From Ulva prolifera (Eukaryota > Chlorophyta > Ulvophyceae > Ulvales > Ulvaceae), in assembly GCA_023078555.1 (NCBI GenBank), contig CM041204.1, forward strand, positions 220,923-284,922: a stretch of 64,000 nt of DNA, read 5' to 3'. Of the stretch, positions 43,873-56,568 are shown in pieces. The notes under the pieces were generated by a model that did not search any database, had not been told where the DNA came from, and saw nothing but the letters and a program-made list of their open reading frames with translations. Every line of letters starts with the position of its first letter. Position 1 is the first letter of the stretch. The position numbers were made by a program, and so were the translations under genes.

Positions 43873-46800
43873 ATGTTGGTGTTGCCATCCTTCGTGTGGC
43901 TGTTCAGCGCTGCACTGGCGCTGTCGGTACCTGGGGCGGTGCCGCGGAGGCTCAGCTTGAGTGCACAGGATCTACACACAGGGCTCGCTAGAGCTTCAGC
44001 TGAGGGTCCCGGGGCAGCATATGCAGCGCAGAACCGGACGTTCATGCAGTGCCTTGGCACACAGACGATGACCCGGGCATGTCACTTTCAAAATGTGTAT
44101 TACGACCTGCAGACTTCGAGGTTCGTGCACTACGGGATCGCTAGCGCGAAGGCAAGCACCTTCGGCGACGACATCGAGTCGAACGAGCCCTGGCTGCGCC
44201 TGGTGCGGTATGTCCCTCTCGCTGCTCATCTGAGCCATCTCATGTTACCACTGAGGCGGTCCTGCGGGACCGATGCGTGTTTGCGTGCGCTGCTGTTGTG
44301 TGGCTGTGGATTCGGCCGCGGAAGAGATTGCTTTGTTGTGTTTGTGTATGCCCGTGAACGAATTCACTGTTCTGCAACTTATGTATTCACTGAGGCGTCG
44401 CGCTGGTGTGTTGAACGTGACTTGTGTGCCATGTGTACGAGTCCTCCAGGCCCACATCATACCGCAGCCCATGCTTCCGCGAGATGACAAGCACTTCAGC
44501 CTGTGCCACCATGTTTGTGGCAGCTATCTCGAGATAGCTCGCGACCTCGAGGACTCACCCCGGAGTCTCAAGGTCATGATCAATCGATGATGCGGACCAC
44601 CGTGCGCGCCATCAGTACCGTGCGGACAGCAGCATTCGACACTTACAGCGTCCAGCTTCGCTCGCCTGCCGCGATCGTGTGCACCAGCTTGCTCGCGGAG
44701 CGTCCTAACCAATCTGATGTATCCTGGCGACGCTAATGTGCACACCTATAGCCACCATGCATGCATGCACTTGAGTGCGTCCTGGTGTACATGGCATGAC
44801 ACGTGTACACTGTACAGTTGGCCAGTCAGTCTACTGTACATATGTGCGTGACCATCAGCATTGCCAGCGTCACAAGAACGGGGAAACAGACACACGGGTC
44901 TACTTTATCACCCAACAGAAACACGGGTCTACTGTATCACCCAACAGAAACACCCAGGCTCAAGCACTGCAACGCGGTCGTCCACCCGGGTATCTGCTGG
45001 CCGCATCATCAGCCACATGTGTACAGCAGTGACCGTCGTGACATGGCAATGCCGCTGTTGGACCTGAGGTATTTTTCATCGACATACAACTCAGCCAACT
45101 GCAGTCCACAATTGCAAGACGTGGTGGTGCCGTGATGTTTGCATCACTACAATTGTTAAGGACGGGTGGGGGGTATGACTGTATCTGTGTGCCCCAGCAC
45201 CAGCCATCTCCGCCCAGACTGGCACCTCCCCCTCTGACGCAGGCGCAAATGCAGAGGAACGACCTCCTGGCGGGAGGGCGAACCCGAGGCAAAGTCCCAG
45301 TTCTACATGGACTGGCGGCCGGGGGCGGCGCTGCCGGCGGCGGAGGAGGTGGTGGAGTACGGCCAGCCCTTGCACCTGCGCGCCCCCTTCAACACCAAGA
45401 GCATCGGCCACCTGCTGCGCGACAACCTGCAGTTCCTCATCGACCTGCCCCTCCGCTTCGGCCGCGACCCTGCCGCCTTTGACTGGGTGCGGCTTGGCTA
45501 CCATATGCATGCGCATTCCCCCCCCCCCCCTAGGGAAGTAATGAAACACACGAATGAGAACTGATATCACATTGTGTATGGCAGCTTAATGAGACTATGC
45601 AAAAAGTGTTATTTCTTGTCACTTCTTCGGTGGTGCACTATGCCTGATGCAGCCAGATTGTGAATGTCCCTGACTACATGCCGTAGCGGGCAACTGGAGA
45701 GTGCCCTCTGGCATGCCCGTGTCCTCGCCGCCGCTGTGCTGTGCTGTGCTGTGCTGGGGGGCTCCTGCGGTGTGCATCTGCACATGAGGGGGGCATGGTA
45801 GCCCTGCCATATCGTCAAGATGCGGCCGGCAATCGTCACAGCCCGCGACATAAGTCGACGCTGCTGTAGAGCTTGCCACGACGCGTCTACATGCTCAGCC
45901 TAGTGCCATGCATGGAGCTGTAGACAGGCACTGCCAGCCTGGGTGCAGGTGCGGTGGCACACAGGGTTGTCCTTCTCGGACTGGGAGGAGGAGAGCCCCA
46001 CTGCGCTGCACTATCGTGGCCTCTTCAACAACCGCCCCTCGCTCACGTGGCAGCAGGTGCTCGACGCGGCTCTCGAGGGCAGGGACCGATCGCAGAACAG
46101 TGCGCCCACCCCCTCCGTAGAACTCAAGCGTGTCCGTCCTGATGTGACGCACTGCGTGGGCGCCTCTTCACGGCAGAAGCATCGTGTGCAGCGTGATCAC
46201 AGGCACCTGTTCCCTGCACCGGGCGTCCGAGGGTGCTGCCAGCGACAGGGCCCCAGCCCAGCACCATGTGCATCCTGAAGGGGTACTGCTGGAAATCATC
46301 ATGCAAACATGCGAGCATCTCACATCTCTCATCTCGTAGGAGCCATTCAGACCGTCTGAAGTAGCTTCGGGGGATGTTCTGTTTCGGAATGCAGAGGCTC
46401 CGGTATCGCACGGTGCCGATTCAGCTTGCAGACCTCGCCCAGCCACATTGCTGCTGGCACATCCATCGCCAGGGCGATGCATTCAAACAAATGTAGTACA
46501 GTTTCTGCTGGTCTTCGCCACCAGGTCTCTCTCACCGGCCCCGCGCGGCGCCTCTTGCCACTCACTCAAGTGAAGTGAAGCAATCTCAGCGCACGTCTAG
46601 CCCTCTGTGGAGAGACTGTTACGAGCTCGAGGGAGGCTGCCACTCAAGTAGCACTATGTATGCATCCCACCTACATCAGCTGACAATCGATCCTCCAGGG
46701 TTGGCGCGTTTCGCTCAATAGACCAGGCCTGTGTGCAGCAGTGTTGGGTCATAAGGCCCAATCACATAGAACCATCCCGAATATTCACATCTAGTTTGGG

Positions 46801-48650
46801 GGTGACAGCCCTGGAAATGCTGCAAAGCGACCCAACACTGGTGTGCAGGTGTCAGGTATGTGCTGTTTGCGGAGATCATCGCCGGTCAGGGCCCGGCGGA
46901 CATCTTCTCACAAGTCGGGTCGCTCTGGAGCGAAATCACGGCGTCGCAGCTGGCGGCCTGGGCGCACATGTGCGACCCCTTTCCGTTCGTCGCGATGCGG
47001 AACATCGCATACCGCAACTTTGGCCTGCAGGTGCGCCCCCCCCCCCCCCCGCCCCTGCCCAAGAGGCCGTGTCTTTGCCTGCCTGTGTCAAAGACTCGGA
47101 GAAGGAGACCTGCACCAGGCGGGCGTGTCTCCACATCCCTGCATGCGCTGCTGTACGGCACAGCAGTCTTGTTTTGACATTGTGTCGCAGGCTCGGCTGT
47201 GCAGTCAGACCCTGCCATGCGTACCCGCCCGCGTTCCCCCGCACGAGTGCCAGTCAAACCCTGCCATGCACATGAGTGCTGGAAGCTGCCGCAGAAGCCG
47301 CCTGTCAGCTGCGGGTTTCCGATCGCCACTCAGGCATTCCGTCGGTTCAGCCCCTCCAGACAATCGTACACTGCTGTAGCTTGTCAGGTATGGTCTGCTG
47401 TGGTCGCGCGAGGTGTCCAAGCACATGCATGGCCGCCATGCAGGTGGCGAGTGTGCACGAGCTGGAGCCATTCGTCCTGTTCCTGGACGGCCAGCCGAAT
47501 GAGAAGCGGCACATCGGGAACGCCGGTGAGCTCATCCCGAAGCTGAAACAGACCTTCCCAGGTGTGCTTCCGGATCACATCAGCACTGACGCTTGACGCG
47601 ACCAGCTCCCCGCCAGCACCCTGACCCACAGGCCGTCGCCACACATTCCTCTGCCGCCATGAGGCCTGCCGAACCATACTGGAGCGCGCCTGGACGACTG
47701 ACGGCCTGCTCGCCTGATTTCTGGGGTGCTTGCGGTAACGCACCTGTAGACACATGATCATGCATGCATATCATGCATGCAGGGGTGCGCATGGAGCACG
47801 TGGAGGTCTCCGCAGCCCCCTTAGAGACGCAGCTGCAGCTGGTGTCGAAGGCGACGGTGCTGGTGTCCAACATCGGCAGCCGCAGCTTCCGCCTCATCTA
47901 CCTGCCCAATGGCGCCACGACCATCCTTGTCGGGCCCCCTGAGTGCGCCCCCCAGGCCCTTCCCCTTGCCCCCCTCGTATGTTGCAGCACAGCGATTGAC
48001 CTACACAATTGAGAGTCTACCCTGTTCCCACAGTCAAAATAAAGTCGAATCAATCTGGGCGTACCGATACGATGCACCATACCGGGCCTGGTGCAACAGC
48101 ACGTGGATGAAGGACTGTGCGTGTCAGGTCCGGCGGCCTTGTGCGCTGGCCGCGTGGGCGGTGTCACCGGACTTTCACGGTAGTATGCACACCGCACTCA
48201 TTCCGAACTGTCAGCGAGCCAGAACGACGAGTCAACACTGCAATCGCACTCCGCACTCGGCACCGTCACAGAGTCTTTCAGGTGTTGGAGACCGGCTGCA
48301 GGTACACGTTTGAGCTGTTCCCGAACCCCGAGAAGAAGCGCCGCATGCGCCCCGACGCGCGCTCGACCGTCGTCGACGTCGTCACGCCGTACCAGCTCGA
48401 GCGCCCCTTCCTCGAGATCGATTGGTGCTGGGGCTACATTGGGTACGTAAACATGCTGCGCTACCACGTCGAGAGCGAGGAGGAGGTGCCCCGAACGAAG
48501 AAGTGGTCGTCGCCGCGGGACGCGCGCAACGCCGACATCGCGCTCGACGAGGCGAAGCTCGCGGACCTCCTGACCCTCGCGCTAACGCGGACGGAGCATA
48601 GCGTGGCGCAGCGCGGCAGCGGCGACCTGTCGGCGTACGCGGTGGGCTGA
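43873..48650 (+). CDS. GT61/EOGT-like glycosyltransferase, tandem copy 1
   Basis: Seven-exon model: 43873-44207, 45255-45486, 45949-46099, 46849-47030, 47444-47561, 47783-47942, 48302-48650; total 1,527 nt, 508 residues, phases 2,0,1,0,1,2, all shared with copies 2 and 3. The N terminus is hydrophobic (MLVLPSFVWLFSAALAL), a likely signal peptide or anchor, then MQCLGTQTMTRACHFQNVYY. Exon 2 holds LRDNLQFLIDLPLRFGRD; exon 5 FVLFLDGQP; exon 6 EVSAAPLETQLQLVSKATVL then NIGSRSFRLIYLPNGATTIL, which resembles the DUF563/GT61 region around HGAGLTNxLFxPPG with altered residues. The C terminus has IDWCWGYIGYVNMLRYHV. A secretory-pathway glycosyltransferase is inferred; donor and acceptor are unknown. 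Intron 3 ends in a MITE at the splice acceptor. Intron 5 starts with GT, unlike its paralogs. Confidence 0.75.
44262..44490 (-). repeat. Degenerate SINE-like sequence in intron 1 of glycosyltransferase copy 1
   Basis: Minus-strand pieces resemble the family (AACAGTGAATTCGTTCACGG head, ACACAACAGCAG core). A plus-strand segment GTCCTCCAGGCCCACATCAT resembles the 3' part. The copy is old or composite, hence low confidence. Confidence 0.35.
45520..45757. repeat. Simple repeats in intron 2: C run and (GTGCT)n
   Basis: A run of about 11 C at 45520-45531 and about five GTGCT/GCTGT pentamers at 45733-45757, both inside intron 2 of glycosyltransferase copy 1. Confidence 0.75.
46739..46840 (+). mobile_element. 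hAT-like MITE at a 3' splice site, best terminal repeats
   Basis: 102 bp with terminal inverted repeats CAGTGTTGGGTC and GACCCAACACTG (12/12), flanked by a perfect 8-bp duplication GTGTGCAG at 46731-46738 and 46841-46848. The second copy of the duplication forms the last eight bases of intron 3; exon 4 starts at 46849. Paralogs 2 and 3 have the same intron without the MITE, ending GGGTGCAG. Confidence 0.92.
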
Positions 48651-50006
48651 CTGTGGTGGGCAGTACCACCACTAGTGGTCCGGACATCGGCGATGCGTGC
48701 GCCGCGGCGGCTGCTGTGCGTGCAGCGTGTCGCGTCGCAGCGGCGGCAACCTGCCGGCGTATGCGGGCTGACCGTGCGGCGCCGCTGTTTGGAGATTGGC
48801 GGTGCGTACGGCCGTGGCGCAGCAGCGTGTGCTGTGTGCTGTGGAGGTGGGTACGCAATCGCAGTGTGGCTGCAGTGCGATTGATATGCCGCAAGCGGCA
48901 AGAGCAGGTTGTGCTATTGCAGGTGCGCTCGGGTCTGTGGCTGGGGGCTGGTCGACGGCCCAGCACGCTAGCGCATGCTGTATAGCTGTGCCATACTGTA
49001 TACAGCATGCATATGTTTCAGGGGGGAAGTGCATGCTACGGCAGCATCTGGGCGTAGATGATTGTAGGGCGGTTCCGGTCTGTCAAGCGCCAGTTGACAG
49101 ACGGGGAAGGCACCGCGCTGGTGGTGCTGAAGCGCGAGAAGCCGGGCCCCGGGGCTCCCCGCCGCTTTCTCTGTTTGTTTTTTTATCTCTCTTTTGCGGC
49201 CGTGGTTCTGTTTCTTTTTTCACATGCCACTGCATGCCACCGGAACTCTGCTGCTGCCGCTGCTGTTTGCGGCATGACCATTGCAGCAGGCACCGCTCGG
49301 TATGCGCCAGCATACGAGAAGGTTCATAGTGGGCATCGCACTGAAGCCTCCAGCACACATGCGGGCGCGAGCTGCTGTCCTCTGCAGCTGCAGGGGCATA
49401 GCGTGCATGCATGAGATACATGTGTGTCGGGGTTGCATGTGCTTTCGGCAGGGGGGTGGCCATGCATACGGCCAGTTCGATGTCAAGATCTGCTCACTTA
49501 GCCAGCCGTAATCATGTGCATGTGCGCATGCATGCTATGGTCAACCTGGCAGTGGTCAGCCGTACGCATGTGTCTCCTGTAAAGAGAGGACTGGTCAGAG
49601 TACCTGAAGTGCATTGGAGGCACGTGCAGGGGACGCCAGTGCAGTCAGATAACATGTGCACGCCGCACGTGTTGGCTACAGGATGGGGTTCTCGCCGCGC
49701 CTGGTCGTGATTGCATGGTGGATCCCCATGTCCGCCGGCGACAGCTCCTCCGTGTGCCCGCTGTATTGCTAGGACAGCATGTTGATCGTACGCGAGGCAG
49801 GTGGCAGTGCTTGTGCCCCAGAGTTGAGCATCACAGGCGCGGTGCCTTGCCAGCAGGGAGCGTGCCAGCAGTGAGCGTGCCAGGAGTCGCTGCAGCTGTC
49901 GCAAATATCTGAAACGATTGCCATCTAGGCGTTTGCTTTACATGGCAGTTACCTTTCCGGAACACATCCAAACAGTCATGAAACCTACTTGTAACAACAA
50001 ATCTCG

Positions 50007-50091
50007 GTTCACAAAGGAGTGAACAGAAGAAGCCATACACCAAAACCGAATCTCATCCGAAGGAACAGCAACACACACACACGATAACACC
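50007..50091 (+). mobile_element. SINE-like copy with 10-bp target-site duplication
   Basis: Flanked by ACAAATCTCG at 49997-50006 and 50092-50101. Head GTTCACAAAGGAGTGAACAG, core AACCGAATCTCATCCGAAGG, CA-rich tail. Confidence 0.82.
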
Positions 50092-50960
50092 ACAAATCTC
50101 GATCATACTGAATATTACCTCTAGTACTACTAGTAGTTGGGTACCAGCCTCTCCTGCCTGCAGGTAGGAGCCAGCTGTGCCCTGCACATCAGGATTCCAG
50201 GAGGGAATCGGGACTCTACACCATCACTGACATGCAAGCCTGAGGGCATGCACCGCACATTTTAAGTGGTTTAAACGCTGTGAGCGGGACGTGAAGCAGC
50301 CCCCGGTCCGGCAAAGCAGCCCGCCGCTGCGCAAATGATTGCGCCTGTGGGTCATGATCTATCTATCAGTGCGCAGGTGGTGAGGTGGCGACAGTGGCAT
50401 CATGCATTGGCAGGGCCCTGAGACGGCCGGCAACGCATGCCCCCGCGCAGGGTCCTCCCGCGGGGGACGGTCAGATACGCGCTGACTGCAAAATGCGCGG
50501 CCTCCAGCGGATCGGGCACATTTTCTCGTCTGCTGTGCATCTTTCGGCATGCCGAATGCTGTAGCATCAGCGTATCCCGTGAAAGTGCATGCATGCGTGC
50601 CCGCACAAGCACAAGCACAAACACGCCGGAACCGATCATGAGGTCCTTTCTACCTCAGTACTTGAGGTCCGACTCGGAGTGCCGGCCGGCACTCAGAAAC
50701 ATTGGATCAGGATCTATAGATATCATGGATCAGGATCTATAGTGGGAACTTTGCGCAACGCTGCCTAGCACCGGGGTGCGTGCCACCAACGCCACGTACC
50801 AGAAACAGAGTTCAGAAACAGAGTTCAACAGCCCCAATGCAGCAGCCTTGATCATTTTTGGTCTGGTAGTCATCATCGCGATCGGCAGGCATCATATGAT
50901 ATCTGGAGGGTCCGGCGGGCGTGCCAACCTAAGCCTGCTCGCAAGAGGGATGCTGGAGCA

Positions 50961-51042
50961 AAAGAGTAAACGGGAGAGGACAAAAACACCAGAAGAATCT
51001 CATCCGAATTCGCTTAAGCACCAGCAACACACACACGATCAC
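50961..51042 (+). mobile_element. SINE-like copy with 17-bp target-site duplication
   Basis: Flanked by AGAGGGATGCTGGAGCA (50944-50960) and AGAGGGATGCTAGAGCA (51043-51059), one mismatch in 17. Head AAAGAGTAAACGGGAGAGGA, core GAATCTCATCCGAATTCGC, tail ACACACACGATCAC. Confidence 0.85.
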
Positions 51043-52401
51043 AGAGGGATGCTAGAGCACAGTCGGTTGCATGCCCAATACATCACGCAGCCCCAGCAGG
51101 AGAGGCCAGCACAGCACTGTCTTGCTTGACTGCATGCGGCCCACACACTCAACTTGAAGTGTGTTACACGGACAAAGCCGGTGGCACCACCACTCAAATG
51201 TGCGGTTCCACTAGTAGAACCAGTACTGGTTGTGTTATCTGCCTTGCTTGCTTTGTCCTTATGACACACACTCACTCAAAGCTGTGGTACTAGGATAAAG
51301 ATGGCAAGGCGGGCGCCCTGCTGCGCAGCACCGCGAACTCGAGTCTGCTGGGTGCTATCTGGCAGCAGGTATTGATGGCACACAGCTGCACGCTAGTAAT
51401 CAGCTGCAGGATGAGATAGCATATAAATTTGAAGCGTGCACAGCATCTGGCTGGCTCAACCAGCGACAGGATACGCGCGCGTGACGTCAGCTGCTGGAAG
51501 CAGGAGCAATCAAGAGCAACTGATCATGACGCCACCACTGCCAGGCACATCCCATGAAGCAGCAGGAGCTGCTGCACTGCATGCCATAGCTGCAGCGCTA
51601 TTGCATGGCAACCCATCGCAAAATGTACAATCTCAGGCTGATAAATGTTGCGTCGATGCAATTCTGGCAAGCCAGCTGGCGGGGAATCAAGTTTGGTCAA
51701 GGCATGGGCCAGCGTCCGCAGTACTCTGGGGCTTGCCTTCAAAATGTTTTCCGGCAGTTCTGGAGATGTCAGGATGTCGTGTCGACGCCTCTTTTGTAAT
51801 CTGAGGATGTCGAGTCGACGCCCGAGTCAACTCCGGCGTCGCGATTTCCACGTGGTATACGTACACGCGTACGACCAGGGTGGTACTCCATGTCGTACAC
51901 AAGTGTGTTCAGATGACTGATCGAATCCGACTTCGTGACCACGCGGTTGATAGTGCAGCTGCTGCCAGCGCTAGGCCCACCGCTGAAAACTGTGTGACAC
52001 GGTCTGCAAAATATAGAATTCGCGGGCACAGTGGCTATATAGCTTCGTGATGTATTACCGCATGCAGTCCGTGCCGTACACATGAATGTTTAAATTTGCC
52101 ACACTCCCTGCGCAGAGGGAATAGCACCAGTGAGCTCTCAAGAGCGCTTGCGTCAACTCGATCAATGTCAGTCGATCGATCGGAATTAGCAGCCTCGTAG
52201 ATAGATGAGCCCATTGTCGTGCATGGGACGCGTCCTTGTAGTGTACAGGGCAGGTCTGAGCTCCAGCATGGGATGAGCTAGCTCTGCTAGTCGACGTTCG
52301 CCTGCACTCTACAGCCTGAGCGCGGGACGTCAGGGAACGTGCAACTACCAGTAATCACTAGTTAACATAGAAGCGTGAGACGGCTCAGCGACGTGGCGTA
52401 G

Positions 52402-55400
52402 ATGTGGCTCTTCAGCGCTGGACTGGCGCTAATGCTGCCTGCGGCGCTAGCAAGGAGCTCGAATCTGGGACTACGCATCCAGGAATATGTTGAGCTCGAT
52501 GGTGGAATCGAAGACAACCGCGTGGTTGTCAATGACGCTCCAGCTCGAGCTGATAATGTTGCGCACGAACGGACGCTCATGCAGTGCCTTGGAACTCAGA
52601 CGATGACACGAGCGTGCCACTTTGAGAATGTGTACTACGATCTCAACACCTCACGATTCGTGCACTTCGGAGTCGCTGGCGCGACACCAGGCATGTTTGG
52701 AGACGACTACCGACCTGAGGATCCCTGGCTGCGGCTGGTGCGGTGAGTACTCTTCCCGGATGCAGTCAAATAAGTGAGATGTGTGCAGTGTCATACTGTG
52801 CTTTTAATCGCGTCCTGTGCGCTGCCGTTTTAACGGCGATGACGATGCCAAGTTGCCATCGAGCTCCACAAGGAGGTCCACCGAGACTCTGTGAGAGAGT
52901 GCTCCCCAGCAGGGCTAGCGCGTCACTCACAACTGCCGCGAGCGCTTGCGTCACCACTCCGAAATCCGACACATTTCTAGTATGTGATCCCATGACGTGA
53001 ATGATTGTCAGATCCACTCTGCTCGTGCCGTTTCGGCCGTACCAGATGGCTCGAGCTAGAGCTCTCGAGCTCATGAATCCTGATCCTCAGTTCAGCTGAG
53101 CTAACATGCTTATCTGATGGGACCAGCAGCTGTCTTGTGCAACCGACAAATGCCACCATTGCACATGTTGTCCAGTGAATCCGAGTCAGCCGCATGATCC
53201 TTCACGGACGGGTACCCCCGCATGCGTGCCTTCCAACGATCGCGGGCGACTCCAGTTGCCCGCGGGAACGTCCATTCTCTCGCCGGCCTCGGGACTCCGA
53301 ACGCGAACCTGCATGTATGCGCAGGGGATTAACGAAGTGGCGGCGGGGGAACCCCGAGGCCAAGACGCAATTCTATATGGACTGGCGGCCGGGGGCGGCG
53401 CTGCCGGCGGCGGAGGAGGTGGTGGAGTACGGCCAGCCCCTGCACCTGCGCGCCCCCTTCAACACCAAGAGCATCGGCCACCTGCTGCGCGACAACCTGC
53501 AGTTCCTCATCGACCTGCCCCTCCGCTTCGGCCGCGACCCCGCCGCCTTTGACTGGGTGCGTGGCTCCGCGGGGCATATCTCTGAGATACTGCGTTGCTT
53601 TCACCAGGTGAAGTCATATGACCGTGTGTTGACGAACAACGATGCATGACTTCTCCTTGTAACACACACAGATCAAGAATATATTGAATTGTTTAAACCG
53701 CTCTCCAGAGTCTATGCTGCTGAGGGAACTGCTTTTGTGTTTGGCCACGCTGATGTGTCTGATGCTCACCGACCCTGGACCGAAGGGCGCCGGCACTGTC
53801 TGAAACCTGGCCTCGCCGCATGTTGATCAGTGCTAGTCATCAGTAGATACTATTGCACGCTTCAGCCTGATCTGTACATACGATCCCTCGGCCACGAGAG
53901 ACGCTGTCGACGATTGACGAGCGCGCCAACGTCTCAAACACCCGAATTGTCTCACCCCGGCGGCGGCCCCTCAGGCTGTTGTTGCCCCTGACCCCTCATC
54001 AACGTCCGCATCACCAGGGGGTTCGCAGTGTAGGTGCGGTGGCAGACAGAGCTGAGCTTCTCGGACTGGGAGGAGGAGAGCTCGCCGGCGGAGCACTACC
54101 GGGGGCTGCTCAACGGCCGCCCCTCGCTCACATGGCGGCAGGTGCTCGACGCGGCGCTTGAGGGCAGCGACCGGGACAGTACGCCACCGCTCATGAGCAT
54201 CATGCAGTGCGTAGCCTTCTTTCTACGGCCCGCATGTCTCTGGCATCATGCGTAGCTCATCAATGCCTGCGGCCATCCTCTGCGGTGAGGCCGTGGGCAG
54301 TGGAGATTGACATAAAAGCCAGAGCCGGGTGCAGGTGTGAGGTTCATCCGCTTTGCGGAGGTTATAGCAGGGCAGGGCCCGGCAGACGTGGCCGCGCAGG
54401 TTGGGTCGGTGTGGGAGGCAACGACGGCGCCCAAGCTGTCCGCGTGGGCGCACATGTGTGACCCCTTCCCCTTCACTGCGATGCGGGAGGTCGCCTATCG
54501 CAACCACGGCCTGCAGGTGTGCTCCCATCGGTATCTCACATACTGTGTGTGTTGCAGCCAGCACGTGCCGTCATCTGGTGGCCACCCCACTCGGGTTCAC
54601 TCGGGTACAGAGTATGAATAGCATAGCGGTCGGTTGTGCGCGTGTGTGCATGCTGTGTCTAGCGATGATGCTGCCATGCCCGGCTCCAATCAATTCTCCT
54701 GAGCAACACTGCAGCGATGCAGATGTATACATGTTGGCGTGACTGCGGTGTAGGTGGTGAGCGTGCATGAGCTGGAGCCGTTTGTGCTGTTCCTGGACGG
54801 CCAGCCGAAGGAGAAGCGGCACCTGGTCAACGCCGGCGAGCTCATCCCGAAGCTCAAGGAAACCTTCCCAGGCATGCACTGGCATCTCTCGACTCGGAGC
54901 TTGCAGTTATCACGACCTTGCGCACCTACATGTTGTTGACCTTTGCACAATCCAGTCGTCCATGTACAGCCCCAGACCGTCGTCGGGGTTGTGAGCTGCC
55001 CGAGCCGGTCATGGATTTCACATCCGATTGCATTCCCGTGACCGGGGCGGAGGCCACAGCTGAGTCATCAGCCTGGACCGTTGATGGACTGTTGAGTTTT
55101 GTATGCAACCTTAGCTTGTTCTCAACACCACGTTCGCTTGCCGACGGTCTGCGCTGATTGGAGTGTCACCGTCGACACCTTAATCGGTGCAATCGCTGCA
55201 TACGCACAGAGACACCACACAGTGGTGGCTGTGCATGCATATGTCACTGCATTCCGGCCGTCTTTGTTTTGCTCACATGTCTAGAGTGAGCTCGTATTTC
55301 CACGGATGTCCGCGTATGACTGCTGCTGATGCATTGCGCTCATGCATGCAGGCGTGCGCATGGAGCACGTGGAGATATCAGCGCACCCACTCGAGCAGCA

Positions 55401-56568
55401 GCTGGAGGTACTGGCCAAGGCAACGGTGGTGGTGTCCAACATCGGCAGCCGCAGCTTCCGCCTCATCTACCTGCCCAACGGCGCGACCACCATCCTCGTC
55501 GGGCCCCCCGAGTGCGTGTCAAAAACCCTCACCCTTGCGTCTGCCAGCCGCATGTACAGGGCCAAGCCAGCTCTGCAGATCATTCAAAATATTCCATGAC
55601 CACAGCTTCTGTCACAGCCGAGCTTTGCGTCTGTGTTCGAACGACAAGGACTTCAGGGTTCTGCAGTCATTGCTATCTGAAATGATGACGATCACCTCAA
55701 TGGTGGCTCAGAACTGCGGTCTAGAAGCAGGCAGATCGCAAGTACCGTTGTGTCACGCCTGTGCATGGGAGCCTGTGCCAGGGCCCGACGCACGGGCCCG
55801 CTGTACATTCGCGAGCTGCTTCGGTGTCCCTCATACCGCAACATCACGGCAAGACAGAACAGCAGAGTATTGGTCGATATCGCCTCATTATGGCACCGCA
55901 TGGCATTCAGCCTGCGTGTGGGATGAGCATGCGGACACGGCCGCTCTGGATGAGATGGTGCGACGTGCCCCACACAGCCCAATTAATAGCCGCTGCGGCA
56001 ACGGTAGCAGTGGTGTGATGTACGACAGCCAGGTATACCTTGGCGGGGGGAGTGTGGAGCGCTTGTCGAGCCGCGGCGATCGTGAATGCAAGCCACTGCC
56101 AGCATTCCACTGCCGGCTGCAAGCTTGAGAACTCCATTGCTGCACAGCTTGCGGAAACCACCTGCACCATCAGGCCATATATCATTTGAATTTGGGTGCC
56201 TGGTGTGACCCACAGCGCCGGCACCTGCATGCAGGTACGAAGTGAAGCTACTGCCAGCCCCAGACCAGCCGTCTGGGTTTTTCCGCACTCCCGTGACCGA
56301 GATCACGCCCTACACGATCCAGAGCCCCTTTCTCGAGGTCGACTGGTGCTGGGGCTACATCGGGTACGTCAACATGCTGCGCTACCGCGTCGAGAGCGCG
56401 GCCGAGGTGCCGCGCAAGGGGAAGTGGTCCGCGCCGATCGACGTGCGCAACTCCGACGTCGTGCTCGACGAGCCCAAGATCACCCGCCTGCTGCGCGTCG
56501 CGCTGCAGCGGGCGCAGCACAGCACGGCGCAGCGTGGCAGCGGCTACCTGTCCGCGGACTCCTCGTGA
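52402..56568 (+). CDS. GT61/EOGT-like glycosyltransferase, tandem copy 2
   Basis: Exons 52402-52742, 53325-53556, 54034-54178, 54335-54516, 54754-54871, 55352-55511, 56235-56568; 1,512 nt, 503 residues. The start MWLFSAGLALMLPAALA is a likely signal peptide, followed by MQCLGTQTMTRACHFENVYY. Internal motifs match copy 1; the C terminus has VDWCWGYIGYVNMLRYRV and ends YLSADSS. Intron 5 begins GCATGC after CCAG, a GC-AG intron, where copy 1 has GT. Introns 2 and 4 are nearly identical to those of copy 3, so copies 2 and 3 are the most recent duplicates. The ATG was chosen because it aligns with the hydrophobic start of copy 1. The glycosyltransferase call has the same limits as for copy 1. Confidence 0.76.

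Larger units (their letters stand above)
48651..52401. other. Spacer between glycosyltransferase copies 1 and 2
   Basis: Contains two SINE-like insertions (50007, 50961) and no confident gene. A short frame at 49058-49140 (VKRQLTDGEGTALVVLKREK) might be a stray coding remnant, but it has no match in the other copies. A family B head in both orientations flanks 51160-51275. Confidence 0.5.

Noticed and set aside
46739-46840. MITE as creator of a new intron (introner birth)
   Set aside because: Copies 2 and 3 of the glycosyltransferase have the same intron without the MITE, so the intron is older; only the position at the acceptor is retained as a finding.
49058-49414. Frame with LTDGEGTALVVLKREKPG and a hydrophobic stretch
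   Set aside because: No counterpart near glycosyltransferase copies 2 or 3, and the hydrophobic part comes from a T-rich run.
53329-53604. Minus-strand frames repeated at 45091-45570, 53329-53604 and 61703-62074
   Set aside because: They are antisense shadows of the near-identical exon 2 of the glycosyltransferase genes.
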